Shown in pieces: positions 44,532 to 53,619 of a stretch of 64,000 nt of DNA. Numbering within the stretch: the first letter of the stretch is position 1; the number at the start of each line of letters is the position of its first letter. Both the position numbers and the translations under genes were made by a program. The notes beneath the pieces were generated by a model that saw only the letters and a list, made by a program, of their open reading frames with translations, had not been told where the DNA came from and searched no databases. Origin of the DNA: Deinococcus detaillensis (GTDB lineage Bacteria; Deinococcota; Deinococci; Deinococcales; Deinococcaceae); NCBI RefSeq assembly GCF_007280555.1, contig NZ_VKDB01000002.1, positions 62,001-126,000 on the forward strand. Reading direction: 5' to 3'.

Positions 44532-45842
44532 TCAGAGTCTCGGCTCGCCGCGCTGGAACTCCACCACCACTTTTAAGCCGCTGGGCTGGCTGTTTTCAAA
44601 GCTCAGTTCGGCGGCGTGGACTTTGGCGGCTCGGTGGACGATGGCCAGCCCCAGACCGTTGCCCTCTCCGACGCGGGCAGCGTCCACGCGGTAAAACGGC
44701 TCGGCCAAGCGGGGCAGCGCGGCGCTCGGCACACCGGGGCCAGCGTCACTGACCTCCAAGCGCACCAGTTCGGCCACGCCCACGACGCAGACTTGCATGT
44801 CGGCTCCCTGTCCGTGCCGAAACCCGTTTTCGATCAGGTTTTCGACCAAGTGGGTTAGCAAGGTCGCGTCGCCCAGCACAGTGGTGTCGCCACGCGTTTC
44901 GAAATCCAGCTGCACGTCTGGAGTGCGTTCACGCAGGCGATCAACCACTTCTCCGGTGAGGTGAGCCAAACTCAGCGGCAAGGTTTGCACTTCCCGCTCG
45001 CCGCCTGCCAGGAGCAACAGATCATCGGTCAGCAGACGCATTCTCTCGATATCGGAAAGCGCCTCACCGATGTCCTCGCGCAGCTCGAGCGGCGTGCGCG
45101 GCCCGGCCAGCGCTCCTTGCAAGCGGGTCTTGAGCGCTGCCAGCGGGGAGCGCAGATCGTGGGCCGCCGCCTGAGTGAACTCGGCCTCACGCTCACGCAG
45201 ATCAGCGAGCTGGGCAAAGGTGACTTGTAGGGTGCGGGCCAGCCGCCCCAACTCGTCGGGCTGGCCCGCGCCGGGCAGCGCCAAACGCAAATTGCCCTCA
45301 CGGCCCAGCCGAGCGGCTACCGCTTCAAGTTGCGCCAGTGGCCGCAGCAGCCGCCCCGTGAAAGCGAAGCTCAGCAGCGCCACCAGAAGAGTTGCCGTCG
45401 GCACGGTGATCGCCAGCGCCCGGAGGTAGGCCCGCAGCGGGTTGAGAACGCCGAGCAGGTCGCTGGCCAGTTGCGCGGTGGCGGGCTGCCCACTGAGATC
45501 CATCGATGCGATCAGCACATTGTGTTTGGCCAGAGGCCGGTAGCCCAGTGACTCGGTGAGCGCAATTGCAGGAAAATTGTTGGTTTGCGCCACGATCTTT
45601 CCGGCGCTCAGCACCCGGATGTCCACGTTCCGGGGCAAGGCGGTAAGTTTGAGCGGCGCAGTGCCGGAACGCAGTTGGGCCTCCAAACTGGTTTCCAGGG
45701 TGGGCACCAGCATCTCTAGGCGCTCATGCTCAGAGAGCGACAAAAAAGAGCGCAGCGCCAAAAACTGCACGCCCGCCACCACCACCACCACCAGCGCCGT
45801 GACCAAAGCCATGCCCAGCGCCAAGCGCAGCCTGATATTCAC
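44532..45842 (-). CDS. Two-component sensor histidine kinase
   Basis: A 436-residue membrane kinase. One membrane helix is at residues 5-29, a short extracytoplasmic sensor region follows to about residue 150, and a second helix is at about 150-170. Then come HAMP (about 170-225), the phosphoacceptor His in [16 protein letters not shown], and the ATPase boxes [21 protein letters not shown] and [15 protein letters not shown]. The GTG at 45842 overlaps the response-regulator stop as GTGA, which fixes the start. The signal is unknown. Confidence 0.9.
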   Translation of the reverse strand: MNIRLRLALGMALVTALVVVVVAGVQFLALRSFLSLSEHERLEMLVPTLETSLEAQLRSGTAPLKLTALPRNVDIRVLSAGKIVAQTNNFPAIALTESLGYRPLAKHNVLIASMDLSGQPATAQLASDLLGVLNPLRAYLRALAITVPTATLLVALLSFAFTGRLLRPLAQLEAVAARLGREGNLRLALPGAGQPDELGRLARTLQVTFAQLADLREREAEFTQAAAHDLRSPLAALKTRLQGALAGPRTPLELREDIGEALSDIERMRLLTDDLLLLAGGEREVQTLPLSLAHLTGEVVDRLRERTPDVQLDFETRGDTTVLGDATLLTHLVENLIENGFRHGQGADMQVCVVGVAELVRLEVSDAGPGVPSAALPRLAEPFYRVDAARVGEGNGLGLAIVHRAAKVHAAELSFENSQPSGLKVVVEFQRGEPRL

Positions 45843-46498
45843 GGCACCCGGTAGCCCAGTCCACGAGAACTCAGCAGCATCTCGGCGGCCAACTTGCGGC
45901 GCAAGTAACTCACGTACACGTCCACCACCCGCGCCGCGCCGCTGAAATCCGGTCCCCAAACTTTAGAGAGCAGTTCCTCGCGGCTAAACCAGCGGCCCTT
46001 AGACAGCACCAAGGTTTCGAGGAGGGCGTATTCGCGGGCGGTCAGGCCGACCAACTCGCCTTGCCACCAGACTTGCCGCTGTCGGGCGTCCAGGAGGCCC
46101 GCGCCGTCACCGAAGGGCATCTGGGCCGTGCGGGCGACTTCGCCGCGCCGCACCACCGCCCGTAAGGTGGCCAGCAGCTCTGGAAGTTCAAACGGCTTGA
46201 CCAAATAAGCGTCACCTCCAATGTCCAGTCCTTCCACACGGTCTTCAAGGGCGCTGCGGGCTGTCAAAAAGACGATGGGCACGCGGTTGTCGTCTGCTCT
46301 GAGGCGGCGGGCCAGTTCAAAACCGCTCAGGCCCGGCAGCATCACGTCCAAGAGCAGCGCGTCGTAATTGCCGGAGTTCGCCGCTGCCAAGCCGCTCTGG
46401 CCGCTGACTTCCAGCTTGACCTGATGGCCCGCTTCGCTGAGCGCCCGCGCGGTGGGCTGGGCGATTCGCCCGTCATCCTCAACCAGCAGCAGCCGCAC
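45839..46498 (-). CDS. OmpR-family response regulator
   Basis: A 219-residue regulator with a receiver domain (acidic pair in VEDD, phosphorylated Asp51 in LLLDVMLPG, Lys101 in LVKPF) and a C-terminal winged helix ([26 protein letters not shown], cut at its start and end here). The start is GTG at 46498. It is coupled to the kinase gene. The 144-base gap upstream holds its likely promoter; a small membrane protein of unknown role precedes it on the same strand. Confidence 0.92.
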   Translation of the reverse strand: MRLLLVEDDGRIAQPTARALSEAGHQVKLEVSGQSGLAAANSGNYDALLLDVMLPGLSGFELARRLRADDNRVPIVFLTARSALEDRVEGLDIGGDAYLVKPFELPELLATLRAVVRRGEVARTAQMPFGDGAGLLDARQRQVWWQGELVGLTAREYALLETLVLSKGRWFSREELLSKVWGPDFSGAARVVDVYVSYLRRKLAAEMLLSSRGLGYRVP

Positions 46499-46642
46499 CG
46501 CTCACCCACTCCCCTACCGGATTCTCCGCGCTCAACATGGCCTTACCTTAATCGCCTCTCGCCCAGCCAGCGTGAGCAAACCCAAATTGGGGGCTTGAGC
46601 GGCTCTTTAGGGACGGCTCAATCATCAGGCCCAGTCGTCAGC

Positions 46643-47044
46643 TCAAATCTGGTTTTGCTGCGGGACTACCCGGCGTTCACGGCTGCTCGTCAAGGCCAAC
46701 ACCACGAATCCAGCTTCCAAGAGCAGCGAGATGATTCCGGCGGGTTCGGCCCAGTTGCCGATGTCACCTTTGGCATTGGGCAAACCGACGCTGCGGGTCA
46801 GGACGAAAAAAAGAATGGCCCCCGCTGAGATGAGACTGCCCAGCCAGTATCCGGCCCGCCACAAACTGGACATCAACCACGCGCCCGCTGCGCCGCAGCC
46901 CACCACCAACAAAATGTAGAGCCAGCCCAAATACGGCGTCTCGCCCAGTTTGTCGGGAATGTCGCGAAAGTGAATCCAAGCGATGCCCGCCAGTAAAGCC
47001 AAGCCCAGCCAATGCCGCCAAAGAGAAGAAGCAGTCGAGTTCAT
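46643..47044 (-). CDS. Small membrane protein of unknown function
   Basis: A 133-residue protein with four predicted membrane segments (about residues 8-24, 38-58, 66-86 and 103-122). No family is recognised. The ATG at 47044 has GGAG at a suitable distance, and the frame upstream of it is atypical. It lies 144 bases before the response regulator on the same strand and could be a co-regulated envelope protein. It may instead be an independent gene. Confidence 0.6.
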   Translation of the reverse strand: MNSTASSLWRHWLGLALLAGIAWIHFRDIPDKLGETPYLGWLYILLVVGCGAAGAWLMSSLWRAGYWLGSLISAGAILFFVLTRSVGLPNAKGDIGNWAEPAGIISLLLEAGFVVLALTSSRERRVVPQQNQI

Positions 47045-47314
47045 AATGGTCTCCAGAGAGAAGAGCCTTATCTCGGGCGCTCTTCGGGCTGCATCACAAC
47101 AGAGCAGTGTTGGCCCAGCGTTAGAAATATTTTTCGTCAAGAAAGTGTGAATAGTTGGCGGGTTCACGCAAACTTGAGACCGCGTTGAAACGGCCTTCAG
47201 TCAATCTTCAGGCGACCTTGAATCGTCTCTTTTTCTTACTTTCGTCTAACCTGGCGTGTTTAAGTTCAGTGGCAGTTGAGTTTCTTTGATCGCTAAAGCA
47301 CTCACGGAGGATAT

Positions 47315-47953
47315 ATGAACGCAAAAACAATTCTTTTGGTTTCTTCCCTTTTAGTCGGCTCAGCCTTGGCAGGCGGCGCGGGTGCCCAGAGCAGCACTAA
47401 GTTGCCGGTCAACCAGTTCACCACGCTGCCCAAGAGCGGCACCGACGACCTCTCCAAGTCGACCAAAGCCTTGCAGGCGACTCTGACCGAGTTGCAAGCT
47501 CTCCAACTCCAGACCAAGCAGGCCCACTGGAACGTTTCCGGCACCTTGTACTACCCGGTTCACCTTCTCCTTCAGGAGCACTATGAAGGCGTCGCCAAGT
47601 ACGCCGACGACGTGGCCGAGCGCCTACTCTCAGTGGGCAGCTCCAGCGACGGACGCGCTCCGACCATCGTGCAGACCTCGGGCCTTCCCGAAATCCCCGG
47701 CGGCTTCCTCGATGACGCCCGGGTCCTGAGCTTTTTCACCACCCAGTATCAGACGGTAGGCGCACGCCTCAAAATGCGGATCGACGACATCGAGAAGGTT
47801 GACCCGACCAGCGCCAACTTGCTGCAAGAAGTCGAAAGCGGCATCGAGAAATACCAGTGGCAAGTCCGCGCCACGTTCCAACAGACCAACACCGACCCCA
47901 ACACCGGAGCCGACATCAACGGCGGTAAGCCGGTCAGCCTGCCGGGCAAATAA
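47315..47953 (+). CDS. dps: Secreted Dps-family ferritin-like protein (Dps2-like)
   Basis: A 212-residue Dps protein with a Sec signal peptide (hydrophobic residues 5-24, likely cleavage after AGA or AQ), like the exported Dps2 of Deinococcus. The ferroxidase region reads QAHWNVSG (His71), VHLLLQEHY (His83) and ADDVAERLL (Asp98, Glu102). The position equal to Escherichia coli Asp67 is Gln87, with Glu88 beside it. Dps proteins store iron as ferric oxide and guard against peroxide; an exported form would act outside the cytoplasm. A strong GGAGG site precedes the ATG, and a terminator follows the gene. The tail after residue 190 is extended and polar. Confidence 0.9.
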   Translation: MNAKTILLVSSLLVGSALAGGAGAQSSTKLPVNQFTTLPKSGTDDLSKSTKALQATLTELQALQLQTKQAHWNVSGTLYYPVHLLLQEHYEGVAKYADDVAERLLSVGSSSDGRAPTIVQTSGLPEIPGGFLDDARVLSFFTTQYQTVGARLKMRIDDIEKVDPTSANLLQEVESGIEKYQWQVRATFQQTNTDPNTGADINGGKPVSLPGK

Positions 47954-47990
47954 AGTCAGCCGACTTTAAGTTAGTCACTTCAGGTTAATC

Positions 47991-48034
47991 AAAGCTGGAA
48001 CGTGTCCTCTTCACTGGGCATGTTCCAGCTTTTT
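47991..48034 (+). terminator. Rho-independent terminator of dps
   Basis: AAAGCTGGAAC (47991) pairs with GTTCCAGCTTT (48022) around a loop that contains further pairing, followed by a T-run ending at 48034. It starts 38 bases after the dps stop. Confidence 0.8.
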
Positions 48035-48670
48035 CGCGGCTTACTTTTCTCTACGGCCCATTTGCAGAACTAGCCTTCCAGCCTGCTCAGCCAACTCGCT
48101 GCCACTCTACTCGGCTTTCCTTGCCTTGTGGGCTGCGAATGAGGTGCGGCAGCAAAGGCGGAAGAAAAGTGAAGGTTTTTTGCCACCTCATATCACATGA
48201 CGCGCCGCCGAATAGATCAAATGCCTGTGAATTGGCCTGCGCTCAAAATCCTGTTTTAGCTGATCCTAGATACAGCGCGTTGACGTAGACGCTGTTGCCG
48301 CATACCTCACCCAATCAGCGTCTCAGCGAAGTCTAGCATGTATCTTTTGCTAGCATAGCACACTGCTTTCAGTGTTAAGCCCCTCCCGCTCTGTAGCGTC
48401 GCCGACAAAAAGCGGTGCGTCAGCTCGGTCAGGGCGGCAATTTGAATTGCAATGCGCATAGCTGCTCATTGAGCCAGCAGTCAGCAGACTCGCCTTAAGT
48501 TGCCAAGCTGGCCGCTGGCCCTGCTGATCGGCAGATCAATGTTAAGCTGCCGATGGGCCATTCTCTTACCGAGGTTGCTGCTGACTCATGTCACGAAAGC
48601 GGCGAGCTAAGCGGGCGCTTAAGAAATCATACCAACCAATTCCAGCGGATGGCGCGGCCTGTGCGGCAAA
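48035..48670. other. Gene-poor stretch between dps and the SDR gene
   Basis: This 636-base stretch holds no convincing gene. It has ATGAGGTG (48139) paired with CACCTCAT (48184) over a 37-base loop, and ATCGGCAG (48527) paired with CTGCCGAT (48547) over a 12-base loop. A minus-strand frame of 50 codons (48459-48307) is the only protein-like stretch. It may contain a decayed gene, a structured RNA or promoter sequence for neighbours. Confidence 0.5.
48307..48459 (-). pseudogene. Possible gene remnant, 50 codons
   Basis: Reading from the ATG at 48459 gives an uninterrupted, protein-like sequence beginning MRIAIQIAALTELTHRF and ending MLDFAETLIG. No ribosome site is visible and I cannot name a family. 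It could be the end of a transposase or another decayed gene. Weak evidence. Confidence 0.25.
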
Positions 48671-49576
48671 TCAGCTCAGCAGTAAACCGCCGGTACTGCC
48701 GAACAAGCTGCCTGTGCTGTAGCTCGATTCCTGAGAAGCCAAAAACACATACAGCGGCGCTATTTCGGCGGGCTGTCCGGGACGGCCGAGTGGCGTGGAT
48801 TTGCCGAATTCTTCGATGGTGTCTTGGGGTTGCCCGCCACTGGGTTGGAGCGGCGTCCAGTACGGCCCCGGAGCCACCGCGTTAACACGAATACCCTTCT
48901 TCGCGACTTGCTGCGCCAGTGACTGGGTGAAAGCGTAAATCGCCGCCTTGGTCGAAGCGTAGTCGAGCAGATTTGGGGAAGGTTGGGTGGCCTGGATGGA
49001 TGAAGTATTGATAATGGTCGCTCCCGCCTGCAGGTGAGGCAGAGCAGCTTTACAGATCCAAAACAGAGCATAGACATTGGTCTTGAACGTCGCGTCGAAC
49101 TGTTCGGTGCTGATGTCGGCGATGCTTTCCTGAGCAGTTTGCTTGCCTGCGTTGTTGACCAAAATATCCAAGCCGCCCAACTGCTTTGCGGCGTCTTTGA
49201 CGAGCTGAGCGCAAAAGTCCTCGCTGCTGATGTTGCCGGGCAGGGCCACCGCTGTTTGCCCTGCCGCCTCAATCAGCTTGATGACTTCCTGCGCGTCGCC
49301 CTCTTCGGAAGGGAGATAGTTGATGGCTACGTCCGCGCCCTCACGGGCAAAAGCGATGGCAACGGCGCGGCCAATACCCGAATCGCCCCCGGTAATCAGC
49401 GCTTTACGCCCTTTGAGACGGCCCGAACCCTTGTAAGTTTCCTCACCGTGATCGGGTACTGGATTCATTCGATTGACACTGCCCGGTGCGTTTTGAGGCT
49501 GGCGTTCGAAAGGCGGCTGCGGGTACTGTGTCACGGGGTTTTGCATCTCGGTCTGATCTTTTTTGTCGCTACTCAT
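48671..49576 (-). CDS. SDR-family oxidoreductase (YghA/YdaD-type)
   Basis: A 301-residue short-chain dehydrogenase. A hydrophilic 45-residue lead (many Gln, Pro, Asn) precedes the NAD(P) motif [19 protein letters not shown]. Then come LVNNAGKQ, a catalytic Ser in INTSSIQA and Tyr-Lys in YASTKAA. The C-terminus reads [14 protein letters not shown]. Long-lead SDRs of this type are general-stress proteins in other bacteria. AAGGAG precedes the ATG at 49576. The substrate is unknown. Confidence 0.9.
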   Translation of the reverse strand: MSSDKKDQTEMQNPVTQYPQPPFERQPQNAPGSVNRMNPVPDHGEETYKGSGRLKGRKALITGGDSGIGRAVAIAFAREGADVAINYLPSEEGDAQEVIKLIEAAGQTAVALPGNISSEDFCAQLVKDAAKQLGGLDILVNNAGKQTAQESIADISTEQFDATFKTNVYALFWICKAALPHLQAGATIINTSSIQATQPSPNLLDYASTKAAIYAFTQSLAQQVAKKGIRVNAVAPGPYWTPLQPSGGQPQDTIEEFGKSTPLGRPGQPAEIAPLYVFLASQESSYSTGSLFGSTGGLLLS

Positions 49577-49677
49577 ATTGGCTCCTTACTCGCTATTAAA
49601 GAATTTCTTGACGGCTTTCTATGACTTTCTCTTTCAATCCAGCGCTCTAAGATTCTTTCTGACGTCATGACCGTCAA

Positions 49678-49892
49678 TTACAGTTCGCCGCTGAGTGGAT
49701 ACCCGTGAATCAGCAAAATCGGTGAGCCTTGCCCGCTCCGCTAACGGTGTAATGGATGCTGGCTCCGTTGATCTGGGTGCTGCCCTCGCGCATGGGGGTC
49801 GAGGTGCCGCCAGACAAGGCCAAAGAAATTAGTAGAGCAGGTAAGAGGGCGCTCAGCTGTAGAGCCTTTTTGAAAGGTGTACGAAGAGCCAT
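49678..49892 (-). pseudogene. Broken alpha/beta hydrolase, N-terminal remnant
   Basis: From the ATG at 49892 the frame encodes a signal-like segment (KKALQLSALLPALLISLALS) and then the opening of a secreted alpha/beta hydrolase (INGASIHYTVSGAG). It goes out of frame near 49740; in the next frame the sequence continues as SPILLIHGYPLSGEL, the HG oxyanion region, and stops at 49678. The catalytic Ser, Asp and His parts are missing. It is a frameshifted and truncated gene next to the par region. Confidence 0.75.
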
Positions 49893-50177
49893 CTCCGATA
49901 GTCTGCCGCTGCACAGGCAAACTGGCTATTATGGGAGGCAAGAGCTTTTATTGAGCTGACCTTGGGTTTTAGAAAGTGCATCGAAAAATCCAAACTGCCT
50001 TGTTTAAAAAAAGTGATTGTTGCCGGTAGCCATAAATTGCTGATCACCTCCGACAAACTATGGCAAAGCCTTCTCACATTACTAAATTGCCGATGAGACG
50101 CGCTCTCCCCCATCACAAATTATTATCTTTGGCCCCGATAACTAATGTCGAAAAATGCCCTCTCAGACGCTATTTTC

Positions 50178-50199
50178 TTCTGAATTACGTAATTCAGAA
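50178..50199. other. Candidate parS-type palindrome, copy 2
   Basis: A 22-base perfect palindrome around the core CTGAATTACGTAATTCAG (50180-50197), 37 bases upstream of parA and directly before its likely -35 box. ParB-binding sites commonly flank the par operon, and ParA/ParB often repress it from such sites. The rest of the 49893-50236 gap is A/T-rich without a gene. Confidence 0.7.
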
Positions 50200-50200
50200 C

Positions 50201-50230
50201 TTGTCTTTTGCGTCGTAAGCGCTCTAAGCT
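50201..50230 (+). promoter_or_regulatory. parA promoter (leaderless type)
   Basis: TTGTCT (50201-50206) and TAAGCT (50225-50230) are 18 bases apart, and TAAGCT lies six bases before the parA ATG. The message should start at or next to the start codon. The palindrome ending at 50199 adjoins the -35 box. Confidence 0.55.
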
Positions 50231-50236
50231 GAGGCC

Positions 50237-50911
50237 ATGACCCGAACCAAAGCTGAGTCAAACGTGGCTGGCCCAGAGTCGCCGCCTTCAAAATGTCTCA
50301 TCATCGCGCTGACCAGTTTGAAGGGAGGCGTCGGCAAAACCACGCTCACCATGCACTTGGCGGCGGCCATTGCTGAAGAACTCGCAAACGTTGTGGTGCT
50401 AGACGCCGACGAGGAAGTGAGCGCGGTGCGCTGGCAGCAGCACGCCGTGGCCGACCAAATTCAGTTGCCCTTCGAAGTGGTGGCTGCTCAGCGCAACAGC
50501 TTGATGCGCCAAGCCCGCGAACTGGCTCGGACGGGGCACACCGTGATTATTGACACGCCGCCCAATAACCGAGAAGTCCTCAAGAGCGCAGCGACGGTGG
50601 CGGACGTGGTGCTGGTGCCGGTGTTACCGACGGGCTTGGATGTAGACCGGCTGGCCACCACGCTCGAACTCCTGACTGATCTGGAAGCGGCTCTCGAAAC
50701 CTTTAACTACGCAATAGTGCTGAACCGTTTCGACGCCCGCAAAGGCATGGCCCACGAAGCCAATCAGGCCCTCAATGCCCACCCCCGCTTAGAGACGGTT
50801 ATCAAGTCGCTCAGCGCTTATGAGAAAGTGTTTGGGCAAACGCCCAGTGAGTTGGGGCAATTCAGGGCAATGTGGGCCGAGATCAAGGGCGCGTTTGGAG
50901 AAGAAGCATGA
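50237..50911 (+). CDS. parA: ParA-family partition ATPase
   Basis: A 224-residue ParA/MinD-type ATPase with the deviant Walker A motif KGGVGKTT (residues 29-36), a VVVLDADEEVSAVRW Walker A' segment and VIIDTPPNN as Walker B. It lacks the N-terminal DNA-binding domain of long plasmid ParA proteins, so it is the short type. It moves replicon copies by forming gradients on the nucleoid with ParB. The ATG at 50237 overlies a leaderless-type promoter. It overlaps parB by four bases. Confidence 0.93.
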   Translation: MTRTKAESNVAGPESPPSKCLIIALTSLKGGVGKTTLTMHLAAAIAEELANVVVLDADEEVSAVRWQQHAVADQIQLPFEVVAAQRNSLMRQARELARTGHTVIIDTPPNNREVLKSAATVADVVLVPVLPTGLDVDRLATTLELLTDLEAALETFNYAIVLNRFDARKGMAHEANQALNAHPRLETVIKSLSAYEKVFGQTPSELGQFRAMWAEIKGAFGEEA

Positions 50912-51843
50912 CCAAAAACCGTTTTCAAAGAGGAAATCAGGCATCAAGCTTGGGTAATCTGCTGAACCGTTCTTTGCAAATGTCGGGTGTAGGCACGCCA
51001 GATTCGGCTGATCAGCAGCGCCCGCCAGATGCCCGAGTCTTGCCGCTGAGCGCTTTGGTGGCCAATCCGCGCCAGCCGAGGCGCTTTTTTGATTCGGCCT
51101 CGCTGCAACAACTCTCGGAGAGTCTCAAAGAACGGGGCGTGTTGCAACCGCTGATGGTGCGGCCACTAGAGGGCCACAACGGGCAATATGAGATTGTCTA
51201 CGGCGAGCGGCGTTGGCGGGCCGCACAGCTTGCCCAACTCAGCGAGGTGCCGGTACTGATTCGTGATTTGACGCCGCAAGAAGCTGAGATCATTTCAGCG
51301 GTCGAAAACTTGCAGCGAGAAGACCTCAACCGCTACGACGAAGTGATGTACAAGCTGCGCTTGGTGGCCCAGCTGTTTGAAATCGCGCCTGAAGAAGCCA
51401 GTAGCGTCCTCAAAGGGCTCCGCGCCAATCCGGATAGTAGCTCTGAGAAGGTCACTCAATTAGACGAGCTGTTTACCCAGCTTGGGCGCGAGCAGTGGCG
51501 CTCGTTTGTCACCAACGGTTTGCCGGTGCTCAGACTGCCGCCGAGCATTGCCGAAGCGCTGCAAAGTGGAGTGCTGGAATACAGCAAAGCGGTGCTGCTT
51601 TCCCGCGCTCCAGAGCAGCATCATAAAGCGCTGCTCAAGCGGGTTATCACCAAAAATCTGACCCACGCCGAACTCAAAGAAGCGATTGCCAAGCTCAAAC
51701 CCGCAGCGCCTCAGCCCGCCGTTTCACCGCTGAGCCAAGTGAAGCGTCACCTCTCCGTTCAGCGCTTGAGCCAACTGCCTGAGCAGCAGCGGCAGCGGGC
51801 GGAAGCGCTCCTGAGCGAACTCGCCGACTTGCTTGAAGGCTGA
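50908..51843 (+). CDS. parB: ParB-family partition protein
   Basis: A 311-residue ParB with the N-terminal CTP-binding motifs YGERRWRAAQLAQL (Box II, Arg-Arg at 100-101) and ENLQREDLNRYDE (about 133-145). A central DNA-binding helical region follows (about 150-250), then a C-terminal dimerisation helix (LPEQQRQRAEALLSELADLL). The ATG at 50908 overlaps the parA stop as ATGA. The expected binding site is the palindrome found on both sides of the operon. No replication initiator or gidAB genes are near, so the pair probably serves a secondary chromosome or megaplasmid. Confidence 0.92.
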   Translation: MTKNRFQRGNQASSLGNLLNRSLQMSGVGTPDSADQQRPPDARVLPLSALVANPRQPRRFFDSASLQQLSESLKERGVLQPLMVRPLEGHNGQYEIVYGERRWRAAQLAQLSEVPVLIRDLTPQEAEIISAVENLQREDLNRYDEVMYKLRLVAQLFEIAPEEASSVLKGLRANPDSSSEKVTQLDELFTQLGREQWRSFVTNGLPVLRLPPSIAEALQSGVLEYSKAVLLSRAPEQHHKALLKRVITKNLTHAELKEAIAKLKPAAPQPAVSPLSQVKRHLSVQRLSQLPEQQRQRAEALLSELADLLEG

Positions 51844-51854
51844 AATCAGGAGCC

Positions 51855-51872
51855 CTGAATTACGTAATTCAG
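51855..51872. other. Candidate parS-type palindrome, copy 3
   Basis: The 18-base core CTGAATTACGTAATTCAG begins 12 bases after the parB stop. Together with the copy upstream of parA it brackets the operon. The flanking bases AGAAGA also match the copy at 9876. Confidence 0.7.
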
Positions 51873-52020
51873 AAGAATAGGCCGTCTGGGACAAGCTCGG
51901 TGTCTTTCGCCTGAATTGGGTTGCAGCAGTCAATGGCAGCTGGCCTGCGGTGTAAGTCGGTTGCGGTGTGCAAGATAAATACTCAAGGTCATTCCCAACC
52001 GTTTCACCAAAAGGAGCAGC

Positions 52021-53613
52021 ATGAACCGCACGCCCAAGTACACCCATCCTCAACTCAACACGCCGGACTACTCGTGGGCCGAGCCGAAAGAGAGCGGCCA
52101 CTCGCCTCTCAAAGCAGATGTGGCGGTGATCGGAGGGGGAGCGGGTGGACTGACGGCTGCGTTGATGGCTGCTGTGACCAAAAAACGGGTACTTCTGATT
52201 GAGCGCGGGCTCACTGGAGGCGAATGTACCTTCACCGGCTGTGTTCCTTCGAAAGCGCTGCTGTCGATAGCTAAAACAGTTCATGCCGCTCGGCAAAGCG
52301 CCGCGCTGGGCTTGGCCGTCACCGGTGAAGCCGACTGGGCCAAAGTGCAGGCCGAAGTCCGGCGGGTGATCAACAGTTTTGAAGACGTGGACTCGCCCGC
52401 TTCGATTGAGCGGCGCGGCGTGCAAGTGGTGGCGGGTGAGGCCAAGTTCGTTTCGCCGCATGTGCTGGAAGTGCAGACCTCTACCGGCACGCGCACGGTG
52501 ATGGCTGAAAAATTTGTGGTGGCGACAGGTTCCGAGGTGATGGTTCCTGATTTGGAAGGGTTAAGCGACGTGCCTTACTTGACCCACCAAACCATTTTCG
52601 ACGTGGCTGAGCTGCCCAGGCACCTGCTGATTCTGGGCGGCGGTCCGATTGGCTGCGAGTTGTCACAAGCGTTCGTGCGCCTTGGAAGCCGGGTGACGAC
52701 TTTGCAGCGTGGCGAGCGCCTGATCGACAAAGACGAACCGGAAGCGTCTCAAGCTTTGCTGGACGTCTTGCGGCGTGACGGCGTGACGGTTCACCTCGGC
52801 GTGGACGTGGTAAGGGCCGAAGCACTGCCGAGTGGTGTGCGGCTGCATCTCAAAGATGGCCGCCACATTGACGGCTCACATTTGCTGCTGGCGGTGGGCA
52901 AAAAGCCGAGAGTAGAGAATCTGGGCCTGGAAGTGGTCGGTGCGGCCTACGACGAAAAGGGGCTGAAAGTCAAAGCCGATATGCAGTCGGTGAGCTGCCC
53001 GTATGTTTGGGGTGCGGGCGACGTGGTGGGCGGGCCGATGTTTACGCACGGTGCAACCGAGCGCGGCACTTTGGCTGGACTCGGTTCGCTGGCGTGGTGG
53101 GGGAGAGCGGCGGCCACCTTCCGCGCTCCCGCTGCCCGCGTGGAAGATATTCCCTGGGTGACCTACACTGAACCCGAAATCGCCCACTGGGGGCTGACTG
53201 AGGCCCAAGCGGTCAAGCAGTATGGCCGCCGCGTGCAGGTGGTGGATTATGATTTCAGCCACTTAGACCGGGCCGCCACCGAGCGGGAAAGCGGCTTCGT
53301 CAAGCTGGTGGCACTCTCGGGCCTGCTGGGATCACCGTTGGGCCTGACGGTGGTGGGCGCTCAGGTGGTCGGCAGCTGCGCCGGAGAACTGATTCAGCTG
53401 CTCAGCTTGCCCAGTCGTTTGGGCTTTCACCCAGTCCGCTTGGCGTTGTTGCCAGTCTCATACCCCACCTACGCTGAAGCGGTGCGCCAAAGCTATTTGG
53501 GCCTGTTTACCAGTGGCCCCACCTTCGGAAAGCGGCGGGCAGGTCGGGCGGAGCAGGGGAGCATTCGAGAAGCACCCCAACCGCCAGCCTCTGCCCAAGG
53601 CGCTCGGGCCTGA
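52021..53613 (+). CDS. Pyridine nucleotide-disulfide oxidoreductase (MerA/lipoamide-dehydrogenase type)
   Basis: A 530-residue flavoenzyme. FAD is bound by VAVIGGGAGGLTAAL near residue 35. The redox-active disulfide is Cys69-Cys74 in ECTFTGCVPSKAL. The NAD(P) fold is LLILGGGPIGCELSQAF and the second FAD motif WGAGDVVGGPMFTHGA. The C-terminal dimer segment has YPTYAEAVRQS in place of the His-containing HPTLSE of lipoamide dehydrogenases, as in mercuric-reductase-like members. The last 45 residues are a polar tail. AAAAGGAG precedes the ATG. The electron acceptor is unknown. It lies seven bases before another flavoprotein gene. Confidence 0.88.
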   Translation: MNRTPKYTHPQLNTPDYSWAEPKESGHSPLKADVAVIGGGAGGLTAALMAAVTKKRVLLIERGLTGGECTFTGCVPSKALLSIAKTVHAARQSAALGLAVTGEADWAKVQAEVRRVINSFEDVDSPASIERRGVQVVAGEAKFVSPHVLEVQTSTGTRTVMAEKFVVATGSEVMVPDLEGLSDVPYLTHQTIFDVAELPRHLLILGGGPIGCELSQAFVRLGSRVTTLQRGERLIDKDEPEASQALLDVLRRDGVTVHLGVDVVRAEALPSGVRLHLKDGRHIDGSHLLLAVGKKPRVENLGLEVVGAAYDEKGLKVKADMQSVSCPYVWGAGDVVGGPMFTHGATERGTLAGLGSLAWWGRAAATFRAPAARVEDIPWVTYTEPEIAHWGLTEAQAVKQYGRRVQVVDYDFSHLDRAATERESGFVKLVALSGLLGSPLGLTVVGAQVVGSCAGELIQLLSLPSRLGFHPVRLALLPVSYPTYAEAVRQSYLGLFTSGPTFGKRRAGRAEQGSIREAPQPPASAQGARA

Positions 53614-53619
53614 GCGCTG

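Noticed and set aside
48553..48885. A plus-strand coding region at the end of the SDR gene
   Set aside because: It mostly opposes SDR codons and shows no protein-like pattern or ribosome site.
52021..53613. A loss-of-function mutation because the lipoamide-dehydrogenase His is absent
   Set aside because: The YPTxAE form is normal for mercuric-reductase-like members, so the protein is probably active.
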